Below the pieces are notes generated by a model that worked only from the letters and a program-made list of their open reading frames with translations, did no database searches and had not been told where the DNA came from. The position numbers were made by a program, and so were the translations under genes. 64,000 bases of DNA from Bacteroidota bacterium (GTDB taxonomy: Bacteria; Bacteroidota; Bacteroidia; NS11-12g; UBA955). Location of the stretch: NCBI GenBank assembly GCA_027488835.1, contig JAIYAW010000007.1:248001-312000 (forward strand). The letters are read 5' to 3'. Of this stretch, positions 54,333-61,697 are shown piece after piece (the stretch's first letter is position 1; each line of letters opens with the position of its first letter).

Positions 54333-54962
54333 ATGTTAAAACTTGGAAATCTCATTGAGAAAGATGTTTTCTTATTAGATTTTGAAACATCAGATTTTAA
54401 TCATTCTTGGCAGGAAAATTACAAATTCCATCTCTTTCAAAACGAATTTAAATCATATGAAATTGGAATTCCTTTCAATCATAAAAATCTATTGCTCGAC
54501 GTAGTAGTTCAATTTATTGAATCCGTAAAAGATTTCAAAGGCAGTTACTTTATCTACTTTGATGTAAAACGAGATACAAAATTACTTAAGATAGTAGAAA
54601 GTAATCAGATTGAATTACACAATAAAAAAGTATTTTTATTGCCCGAAAAAAACTTAAAATATTCAGAATTCTCATCCGAATTTTGGAAAATGACCATCAT
54701 GGGCTATGAAATTAATATTTTAAAATGCGATAGGATGTCTCAATGTCAAAGGGATCCCAAAATTATCAATAAATATTTATTGAAAGGCGCAAGAATTGGA
54801 ATCACCGGATCAAATAAACATTCATTTGGTTTTCTACACAAAAGAAGAATCGCTCAGTTATTTAAAGAAAATTTAATCGATTATTGGATTACCGAAACAA
54901 TCAATCAAAACGATTCTTCTTATTTTCAGGAAGTAAAACTTAAATCAGATATCCTAAAATAG
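54333..54962 (+). CDS. cytoplasmic protein of unknown function
   Basis: A 209-residue soluble protein, Lys-, Asn- and Phe-rich, with no signal peptide, membrane helix or motif that I recognise. The C-terminal third is basic and helical (FGFLHKRRIAQLFKENLIDY). It has a long regulated-looking upstream region and is convergent with the Crp/Fnr regulator, 2 bases away. Low GC and lack of family resemblance suggest a lineage-specific gene. Confidence 0.7.
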   Translation: MLKLGNLIEKDVFLLDFETSDFNHSWQENYKFHLFQNEFKSYEIGIPFNHKNLLLDVVVQFIESVKDFKGSYFIYFDVKRDTKLLKIVESNQIELHNKKVFLLPEKNLKYSEFSSEFWKMTIMGYEINILKCDRMSQCQRDPKIINKYLLKGARIGITGSNKHSFGFLHKRRIAQLFKENLIDYWITETINQNDSSYFQEVKLKSDILK

Positions 54963-54964
54963 AT

Positions 54965-55675
54965 TTAATCATCTAAATTAGCCGTTGAAACCAACTTGGC
55001 ATGTGAAATAACTTTTATCTTTTTCCCTTCCAACGAAATAATATTATCGGATTTAAACTCAGACAGCAATCGAATTACAGTTTCGGTTGCGGTACCCACT
55101 AAGTTTGCCAATTCCTCCCGAGAAAGTTTCAAATTCAATGTTGAGTTGTCGGCTTCAAAACCGTAAGATTCTTTTATAAATAGAAGGGCTTCTGCCAAAC
55201 GTTCCCTAACAGGCCTTTGCGCCAAATGCGTAATACTAATTTCTGCTTTTCTTAAGTCATCGCTCAACAACTTCATGATTTCCATTGAAAACGCACCATC
55301 TTTTTGCAAAATTCCCATAAAAAGTTCCTTGGGAATGAAACAAACCCCAGAATCTTCAAGCGCTACAGCTGAAACGCTGTATTTATCTTGACTCAACAAT
55401 GATCTATAACCCATCAAATCGCCGGGTTTAACCAACCTTAAAAGCTGCTCTTTGCCATCGTCTCCAAACTTAGAAAGTTTGATTTTACCTGAATTTACGC
55501 AGTAAATCCCGAATGGACGTGAACCTTCATGAAAAATCACTTGGCCTTTTTTGTAAAAAGTGCAAATTCTTTCTTCGTTTATTTGCTCAATAGAATTATA
55601 CTTAACCTTGCATAATACAGACGCAAAGCGTTGTGTGCAAGTTTTACAATCTAACTGGCTATGCTCGAGACTCAT
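54965..55675 (-). CDS. Crp/Fnr family regulator with four FNR-like cysteines
   Basis: A 236-residue transcription factor: a cyclic-nucleotide-binding-like sensor domain (about 30-150), a dimer helix, and a C-terminal helix-turn-helix (about 185-215, LSREELANLVGTATETVIRL). Cys10, Cys13 and Cys22 (LDCKTC ... VLCKV) plus Cys112 (SGVCFIP) line up with the FNR cluster cysteines of E. coli (Cys20, 23, 29 and 122), although the third N-terminal gap is longer (8 rather than 5 residues). An oxygen- or NO-sensing [4Fe-4S] cluster is plausible but not shown. A TAAATTTG box on the minus strand (55696-55703) lies 20 bases before the start. Confidence 0.88.
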   Translation of the reverse strand: MSLEHSQLDCKTCTQRFASVLCKVKYNSIEQINEERICTFYKKGQVIFHEGSRPFGIYCVNSGKIKLSKFGDDGKEQLLRLVKPGDLMGYRSLLSQDKYSVSAVALEDSGVCFIPKELFMGILQKDGAFSMEIMKLLSDDLRKAEISITHLAQRPVRERLAEALLFIKESYGFEADNSTLNLKLSREELANLVGTATETVIRLLSEFKSDNIISLEGKKIKVISHAKLVSTANLDD

Positions 55676-55844
55676 AAGGATGAATAAACAATACCCAAAT
55701 TTATGCGTTTAATTCCGGTAATGGTTTTTTTGTTTGAGAAATTTCAACTACCGTAGAATAATTATTAATTCAATGGCGAGTATGATGCGTGCAGCGCCTC
55801 TCACAGAACAGTGAGCTTAGAACAAAATGAATGGCAATAAGTAT

Positions 55845-55858
55845 TTGATTTTTAACAA
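55845..55858. promoter_or_regulatory. FNR-like half-site palindrome
   Basis: TTGAT-TTTT-AACAA matches the FNR consensus TTGAT-N4-ATCAA at 9 of 10 specified bases. It lies between the Crp/Fnr gene and the small secreted protein gene at 56015, about 170 bases upstream of the former's start. It could serve autoregulation or control of the neighbour. AT-rich sequence makes chance matches possible. Confidence 0.45.
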
Positions 55859-55983
55859 AACCTGATGGAATTAAATTTACTCCAACTTAAGTAAAAATTA
55901 AATAATGAGTACGTTGGTTTATAAATTTATGAATAAAAAATAAATTGTAGATAAAATTCTATTTTATTCTAATTGGAAAATAT

Positions 55984-55991
55984 TAATTTTG
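55984..55991 (+). promoter_or_regulatory. -7 box (TAATTTTG) for the gene at 56015
   Basis: A full TAnnTTTG match, 23 bases before the ATG. No TTG lies at the expected -33 distance, so only the -7 half is supported. Confidence 0.4.
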
Positions 55992-56014
55992 AAACTAACT
56001 AAATCAAAAAATCT

Positions 56015-56404
56015 ATGAAAAAAATCGCATTCATTTTAGTCCTTCTTTTTAGCTTTACCAAAAGCGCCTCAGCTCAAGTAGCTGCAACGGAGGTTGAAGA
56101 ATCTCAATTCACTAAAAATCCTTCAGCTTACGTTGGTAAAACAATTAAGATTAAAAACATATCTGTTTTTTTGCCAGACGCCCCGATTGCAAATAAACAA
56201 GGCTCAAAGCCATGTAATCCTCCAACAGCAGGCAGCAAAATGATTAAATTAGAATTTGCTAATCCTAATTTTAATGGATGTTTTGAAATTCCAGTGAATA
56301 TATGTGGATCAATACCTAAAAATTTAGAGTGTATTGGCAACGTAATTATCAAAATAGATGCTACAGGAAATTACAAAATTATTGATTGTAAAATTCAACC
56401 GTAA
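56015..56404 (+). CDS. small secreted protein of unknown function
   Basis: A 129-residue protein with a signal peptide (about 1-20, ending SASAQ). The mature part begins with a segment resembling OB-fold nucleic-acid-binding domains (TKNPSAYVGKTIKIKNISVF), but without wider family evidence. It has five Cys residues (KPCNPP, NGCFEI, NICGSI, LECIGN, IDCKIQ), which could form disulphides in the periplasm or outside. A strong shared terminator follows at 56419-56470. Confidence 0.75.
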   Translation: MKKIAFILVLLFSFTKSASAQVAATEVEESQFTKNPSAYVGKTIKIKNISVFLPDAPIANKQGSKPCNPPTAGSKMIKLEFANPNFNGCFEIPVNICGSIPKNLECIGNVIIKIDATGNYKIIDCKIQP

Positions 56405-56418
56405 AAAATATTAAAATT

Positions 56419-56470
56419 GTCATATCAAATAAAAAAGGGGATTAACATCCCCTTTTTTATTTGATATGAC
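56419..56470. terminator. perfect 24-bp bidirectional terminator palindrome
   Basis: Bases 56419-56442 and 56447-56470 are perfect reverse complements around a TAAC loop (56443-56446). The core is AAAAAAGGGGAT / ATCCCCTTTTTT, with A and T runs on both sides. It lies between convergent small secreted protein genes and should end both transcripts. Confidence 0.92.
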
Positions 56471-56479
56471 TTGATACAA

Positions 56480-56746
56480 TTAATCCTTCTTGATTGTAGT
56501 TGTGGTTGTTGTAGCGCCAGTTTTTTTGATATTTACTTTATCAATGCTCACTGGTTTAGCTTTGTTTCCACCATTTTTACCAACTGGATTATTTACACCT
56601 GCACCTTTTGCGTCGGCAGGGTTCATTGGTTTTGTAATATTCGATTGGTTTGAAACTTTTGGATTAGGCTTAGAAGGATTTGCAGTTTGAGCAAACATTG
56701 AAGAAGCGGCAATCATCAATACAGATAACAAAGTTAATTTTTTCAT
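56480..56746 (-). CDS. small secreted Asn/Lys/Pro-rich protein
   Basis: An 88-residue protein with a signal peptide (1-20, ending SMFAQ). The mature part is low-complexity, rich in Asn, Pro, Lys and Thr (ANPSKPNPKVSNQSNITKPM), ends in a Thr run (GATTTTTTIKKD), and is probably disordered. The ATG at 56746 starts a typical signal peptide; the ORF start at 56830 would not. The function is unknown. A promoter on the minus strand (56770-56799) lies upstream. Confidence 0.7.
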   Translation of the reverse strand: MKKLTLLSVLMIAASSMFAQTANPSKPNPKVSNQSNITKPMNPADAKGAGVNNPVGKNGGNKAKPVSIDKVNIKKTGATTTTTTIKKD

Positions 56747-56769
56747 GGTTTTTTGTTTTTTTCTATTCA

Positions 56770-56818
56770 CGAAGATAAAAATAAAACTCAAATGACAAAT
56801 ACCTTTTTTTTGGTATTT
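56770..56818 (-). promoter_or_regulatory. promoter and overlapping inverted repeat for the small secreted protein gene
   Basis: On the minus strand TTTG (complement of 56796-56799), an 18-base spacer and TATCTTCG (complement of 56770-56777) resemble the Bacteroidota promoter, with one mismatch in the -7 box. AAATACC (56797-56803) and GGTATTT (56812-56818) form a 7-bp inverted repeat around eight T, overlapping the -33 element; it may be an operator. Confidence 0.45.
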
Positions 56819-56909
56819 ATCAACTTTCAAAGTTATTTTTAAAAACCAAATTGATTAAAATTGTTTTTTTAATGTCATAAATTTATTTTTTTTTGTTCAA
56901 ATAGGGCAA

Positions 56910-56932
56910 AATTGACAAAAAAGTCGTCAATT
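56910..56932. repeat. inverted repeat upstream of the large T9SS gene
   Basis: AATTGAC (56910-56916) and GTCAATT (56926-56932) with a 9-base spacer lie 22 bases before the ATG at 56955. It may be an operator or a leader hairpin. No clear -7 box is seen nearby. Confidence 0.4.
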
Positions 56933-56954
56933 CGTAAAATATATTACCTAAATA

Positions 56955-59747
56955 ATGCAATTACAAAAACAAAACAAGTATTTACACTTCACAAGACTAT
57001 TGTATTTTATACTTTTATTAACTTTTTCACTTCAATCAAAAGTATCAAAAGCACAGGTTTGTAGTGATGGAATTACCTCAAAATATGTTACACTAACAGA
57101 AAAAATTGTTGGGGCTGCAAAATTAACTTCAATCACCAGCCATAGCATTGTTTCGGTTCCTGGTGGATTTTGGATGGGTGGACTTGCAACTTTATCAGGA
57201 GGAAATGTTGAATTTTTTTATGCAAAAGCTAACGATACTGGAAAATTATTATTTTTTAAAACGATTGGTCTTGCTTCTAATGAAGCAGCTTATTCCGTTA
57301 AATTAGCAGCAACCCCATCTGGAGGTGTAATTATAACAGGACAATCATATGAATCGTCAATTACAATTAATTTAGGTGCAATAATTTCAATCGATAATAA
57401 GGGCAATCTAAAATGGTATAGAAAGACGCCAAGCGCAGGAAATAAGGGGATTCTTGACCAAATAAGAGCAGTTACAGTTGAACCAAACGGCGATGTAGTT
57501 ATTGTAGGTGACGCTCAACAATATTCCAACTTAAACTATTCAAGAGTAATGATTTACAAAGTTGATAGCAATGCAAATCAAATATTTTCAAATCAAATCA
57601 ACCTCGCTGTCAATACAACAAATCAACAAGCTCATCCTACTGATATTCAAATTACGCCATATGGGTATTTAATTGCTGGTTGGATTACATCAGCACAAAA
57701 TCCATTTCTATTGTTAGTAAATAGTAGTACAGGAGCATCTATCAGTGCAATAAATATGCCACATGCTAGTCGCCATAGTCCAGATAAACTTATATACACC
57801 CCTTCAGGAAAAGTTTATTTAATAGGTTACACAAATAGAAACGGAACAGCTGATGGATTTGTTGCAGCTCTAAATTTAATTACGGGAAACATTCTTTGGC
57901 AAAAAAGCATTGCATCTACAGGTGGAGCAAACGATTATTTTAACAATGCTTATCTCGATAAAAATATAATTTATATGTCCATGCAATCCAACGGACTCGG
58001 TGGAGGTGGTTTGCGTCAAGGTTTTGTAGGAATTGATACTAATGGCAATTATCAATCTGGAAATTCAATCTATTTCGGCACAAGAAGATTTGCAACTGCA
58101 CTTTCAGGTATTGATTTTGCTGTTCTCAAAAATAGTGGAACCGTTTTCTTTGGTCAAGACAATGGCGCAACGGGAGTTCGTTTAAATTTTGCAATTAATA
58201 GCCCATGTATTTCCACTAGCTGCGCCAATCATACACAAACATTTTCGAATTTCAATACCAATTTAACTGTATCAAGTTTAAATATTTCTGATTATCGCTT
58301 AGGTGATTTGACTGCACAGTCTCCAACAATAACGGATATTCTCATAAATGAAAATATTGAATGCAGGCAAGCATGTAAAAAACCAACATCAATTTTAATT
58401 GACACAACGCTTTTGTGCACAACGAGTACCTCTGTAAATGTTGATGCAACACAAACAAACTGCACATACCTATGGGATGATGGGGATGTTAATGCAAAAA
58501 AATCATTTACAAGTAGTGGGACGTATTTTTTAACTACCACCAATGCCTGTTCAAGTATCAAAGATACTTTAACGGTAATAGCAGGAGATGTTCCAACTTC
58601 GCCTAGTTTTAAAGATACTACATTTTGTACTACAGGTTGGAGTCTGTATAAAAACATCAAACAAATAGGATGCACCTATATTTGGGATAATGCCAGTACA
58701 AAAAGTTACAGAACATTTACAGCTCCCGGTAATTTTTGGTTAGAAACTTCCAACTCTTGCGGTAAACGCGTTGATACCATTAAAATCAAACAAGGTGCAG
58801 TGGTTGTAATGCCCCCAAAATTACAAGACACAGGTATTTGCATTGGTGAAACCATTATTCAAAATATAACAACCAGTCCTTTTCACCAATATTTATGGAG
58901 TGATGGTGATACAAATGCAACCAAAGGTTTTAAAACATTTGGTAAATATTTTTTGACAGTTTCAACAGCATGTCAAACAAAACAAGATTCATTTAATATT
59001 TTACTAAGAAGGAAACCAATTAAAGCACCTATTAAAGATACAGTTTTTTGTGCAAGTCCGATTTTATATTCTGTAAATGCCTTTCAACCCAATTGCATAT
59101 ATGTATGGAGCGATGGAACATCAAATCCATCACTTACAGTAAACAGAAGCGGCAAATGGTGGCTTATTACTGAAAATCGTTGCGGAAATAGAATAGATTC
59201 GTTTAAGGTAGATAAAGACACAATTCCTGTTAAAGTATTAAATAACGATGAATATTTTTGCCAAGGTCAACCTTTAAAAATCAAAGCTTATCAACCCAAT
59301 CTAGGAAAGTTTAATTATTTATGGAGCACCGGCGACAAAGGTCCTGAAGTGAGTATTCCATATTCAACTACTATTTCATTGGTAACTTCTAATACTTGTG
59401 GTACACGAACAGATTTTGTTACAGTTTACAGTTACCGCTGTGATTGTTCAATGTGGGTGCCAAATGCATTTTCTCCGAGAAATTCCGATAATTTAAATGA
59501 TGGATGGGCTCCATATTTTGAATGCCAGGTGAAATCTGGATATTATTCAATTTACAACCGCTGGGGAGAATGTATCGTATATCAAAAATCATTTCTTGAT
59601 CCTTGGGATGGCAAATTAGCCAATGGTGATTATGCACCAGAAGGAGTTTACTCGTATATTGTTCACGGATTGTACGCGGAATCAGTTACGGGGACCAGAA
59701 CATTTGATCAATTCGGTGACTTAACAATAATAAACGGCAAAAAATAA
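56955..59747 (+). CDS. large secreted protein with five Ig-like repeats and type B T9SS sorting domain
   Basis: A 930-residue exported protein. The signal peptide (about 1-33) is followed by a propeller-like N-terminal half (about 40-470) and five tandem ~70-residue repeats (about 485-828), each with a C-x-Y-[IL]-W-[DS]-[DNT] core (CTYLWDDGD, CTYIWDNAS, QYLWSDGD, CIYVWSDGT, NYLWSTGD), an N-x-C or similar Cys and a closing D. The last ~100 residues are a gliding-motility-associated/type B sorting domain (WVPNAFSPRNSDNLNDGW, YNRWGECIVY, WDGKLANGDYAPEGVYSY). The repeats resemble SprB-type adhesin repeats, so a surface adhesion role is possible. Confidence 0.88.
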   Translation: MQLQKQNKYLHFTRLLYFILLLTFSLQSKVSKAQVCSDGITSKYVTLTEKIVGAAKLTSITSHSIVSVPGGFWMGGLATLSGGNVEFFYAKANDTGKLLFFKTIGLASNEAAYSVKLAATPSGGVIITGQSYESSITINLGAIISIDNKGNLKWYRKTPSAGNKGILDQIRAVTVEPNGDVVIVGDAQQYSNLNYSRVMIYKVDSNANQIFSNQINLAVNTTNQQAHPTDIQITPYGYLIAGWITSAQNPFLLLVNSSTGASISAINMPHASRHSPDKLIYTPSGKVYLIGYTNRNGTADGFVAALNLITGNILWQKSIASTGGANDYFNNAYLDKNIIYMSMQSNGLGGGGLRQGFVGIDTNGNYQSGNSIYFGTRRFATALSGIDFAVLKNSGTVFFGQDNGATGVRLNFAINSPCISTSCANHTQTFSNFNTNLTVSSLNISDYRLGDLTAQSPTITDILINENIECRQACKKPTSILIDTTLLCTTSTSVNVDATQTNCTYLWDDGDVNAKKSFTSSGTYFLTTTNACSSIKDTLTVIAGDVPTSPSFKDTTFCTTGWSLYKNIKQIGCTYIWDNASTKSYRTFTAPGNFWLETSNSCGKRVDTIKIKQGAVVVMPPKLQDTGICIGETIIQNITTSPFHQYLWSDGDTNATKGFKTFGKYFLTVSTACQTKQDSFNILLRRKPIKAPIKDTVFCASPILYSVNAFQPNCIYVWSDGTSNPSLTVNRSGKWWLITENRCGNRIDSFKVDKDTIPVKVLNNDEYFCQGQPLKIKAYQPNLGKFNYLWSTGDKGPEVSIPYSTTISLVTSNTCGTRTDFVTVYSYRCDCSMWVPNAFSPRNSDNLNDGWAPYFECQVKSGYYSIYNRWGECIVYQKSFLDPWDGKLANGDYAPEGVYSYIVHGLYAESVTGTRTFDQFGDLTIINGKK

Positions 59748-59762
59748 TTAAACTAAACAACT

Positions 59763-61637
59763 ATGAATTATAAAAAACTACTAATTTTTACTTTTATAGC
59801 AATCTTGCTTTTAAATGTAAACATCTCATTTGGTCAAGCTGAGCTTAAAACAGAGGATTTAGAAACCAATGCATTTCCACCAACAGGATGGGCCGGCGTT
59901 GGAAATATAAATTTATGGAATAGAAGAACGGGTGCCCAAACCAATCCTACTTGCAATCCTCATGGCGGAACAGGAACATTGCGCTTTGCATCTAGAAACG
60001 CATTTGCAGCAGGTACACAACAAACTATTTCTTCGCCATTAATGGATTTAAGTTCTAGAGGCAGCGGAAACTCATATTTTAGTTTCTATATTTATCGAGA
60101 TACTGTTTTTAATCAAGCAGATAGTTTAACAATTTTTATCAATACCAGTAGATCATTAACAGGGGCAAAAAGACTAGGAGTGGTAGCTAGGTATGCAAAA
60201 TTAAACTTACCTGATATTGTAACTGAAGGATGGCAACAATATTCTTTTTCTATTCCTGCGAGTTATAGCGGTACCTCAAACTACATTTTAATACAGGGAA
60301 CAGCAAGAAGCGGTGCAGGTGCAGGTGGAAATATATTTTTAGATGATTTTGAATGGCAACATTATCCAACGTATTGCTCAGGAACCCCAACCGCGGGAAG
60401 CATTACTTCTAGTCCGACAAAAATTTGTGCGGCCACGGGTCAAGCTACATTTACAATTGCAGGCAATACCTCTAGTTATGGTACCTCAATTCAATGGCAA
60501 AGAGCTACTGCTGATACTGGAACATATATTAATTTCGGTACAGGCACAAATCCAACTACGGGTAATTTGAATGGAACACGTTTTATTAGAGCAATTATTA
60601 CTTGCTCTCAATCAGGAGAATCAGATACAACCCCATACATTGAGGTGAGAACCAATGCAGGAATAGCACCCACTTTAATACTTACCCCTAACTTCGGCAG
60701 TATTTGCACTGGTGGCAAACCTGTTACTTTAACGGCTGCAGCTTCAGGCAATTCAACCATCACCTGGTCACCAACTACAGGTTTAGATAAATCTACAGGT
60801 GATACCGTAAATGCAAGCCCAACAGTGAACACCAACTACACAGTTGTTGCTACAGATACAGCAGGTTGCACTGCACAAAGAAATGTAAATGTATTTATTT
60901 CAGGAAATCCAGTAATCAATTTAACATTCAAAGACAGCAGCATGTGCGCTGGCGATTCAATGTTAGTTACAGCTGCAGCAGGTGGTGGTGGTGGAACAAC
61001 ATACTCTTGGTCAAATGGTGCAGCCAAAGCCGCTACTTATATTCGTGCAGCAGGCAAAACAACTGCAACGGTAACAGTAAAAAATGGAGCAGGTTGCACC
61101 GGAACCAAATCACAAAACTTCTATGAAGTAGCTAAGATTAAAGCAAATTTCTCTTATGTTCAAAATGGATTTACATTTAACTTCAAAAATTTAACCACAG
61201 GTGGAAAAGGATTCCATTGGTTCTATGGTGATGGAAATGAAAGCTTCCAGGAAATGCCTACTTATAAATATTCAAATGCCGGACCTGTTGAAGTTACATT
61301 TATTGTTGACAATGCCCCATGCGGTTCAGATACAATAAAACAATTCATTAATCCACAGCCTTTGAGCAGCTCAACCCGTCAATACTTGGTAGAAGGTGTT
61401 ATGGTTTACCCTAACCCTGCAAACAATGCCTTAACAGTATATGTCCCTGCTATTCATGGTAATTCTTCTATCAACGTTAGAAATATTCAAGGACAATTGG
61501 TTGGTTCAAATAAAATCAGTACCAACAACAGCCGCCAAACTAAAATCAATACAGAAAGCTTGGCATCTGGCATTTACTTCGTTGAAGTAATTGCAAACAA
61601 TAAAAAAGACACATACAAAATTCAAGTAACTCACTAA
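59763..61637 (+). CDS. secreted multi-domain protein with PKD-like domain and type A T9SS sorting domain
   Basis: A 624-residue exported protein. It has a signal peptide (1-24, ending ISFGQ), a MAM/choice-of-anchor-like jelly-roll domain (about 30-200, NAFPPTGWAGVGNINLWNRR), Ig-like domains with paired Cys (about 205-460), a PKD-like domain (about 465-540, WFYGDGNESFQEMPTYKYSN) and a type A sorting domain (VMVYPNPANNALTV ... ASGIYFVEVI). It follows the type B cargo gene by 15 bases, probably as one transcript. Its job, likely binding, is unknown. Confidence 0.86.
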   Translation: MNYKKLLIFTFIAILLLNVNISFGQAELKTEDLETNAFPPTGWAGVGNINLWNRRTGAQTNPTCNPHGGTGTLRFASRNAFAAGTQQTISSPLMDLSSRGSGNSYFSFYIYRDTVFNQADSLTIFINTSRSLTGAKRLGVVARYAKLNLPDIVTEGWQQYSFSIPASYSGTSNYILIQGTARSGAGAGGNIFLDDFEWQHYPTYCSGTPTAGSITSSPTKICAATGQATFTIAGNTSSYGTSIQWQRATADTGTYINFGTGTNPTTGNLNGTRFIRAIITCSQSGESDTTPYIEVRTNAGIAPTLILTPNFGSICTGGKPVTLTAAASGNSTITWSPTTGLDKSTGDTVNASPTVNTNYTVVATDTAGCTAQRNVNVFISGNPVINLTFKDSSMCAGDSMLVTAAAGGGGGTTYSWSNGAAKAATYIRAAGKTTATVTVKNGAGCTGTKSQNFYEVAKIKANFSYVQNGFTFNFKNLTTGGKGFHWFYGDGNESFQEMPTYKYSNAGPVEVTFIVDNAPCGSDTIKQFINPQPLSSSTRQYLVEGVMVYPNPANNALTVYVPAIHGNSSINVRNIQGQLVGSNKISTNNSRQTKINTESLASGIYFVEVIANNKKDTYKIQVTH

Positions 61638-61651
61638 TTTGAATGTCTCAC

Positions 61652-61689
61652 ATAACAAAAAAGCCACCCTAGGGTGGCTTTTTTGTTAT
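61652..61689. terminator. perfect bidirectional terminator palindrome
   Basis: The 38-base stretch is a perfect palindrome (19-bp arms, 61652-61670 and 61671-61689) with core AAGCCACC-CTAG-GGTGGCTT and A/T runs outside. It lies between the convergent T9SS cargo and receptor genes and should stop both transcripts. Confidence 0.9.
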
Positions 61690-61697
61690 ATCGTATT

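Larger units (their letters stand above)
55676..56014. other. 339-base regulatory region between two divergent genes
   Basis: No gene seen. It contains the minus-strand -7 box for the Crp/Fnr gene (55696-55703), a small hairpin (CTCAC at 55800-55804 and GTGAG at 55811-55815), an FNR-like site (55845-55858) and a plus-strand -7 box TAATTTTG (55984-55991) for the gene at 56015. Confidence 0.55.
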
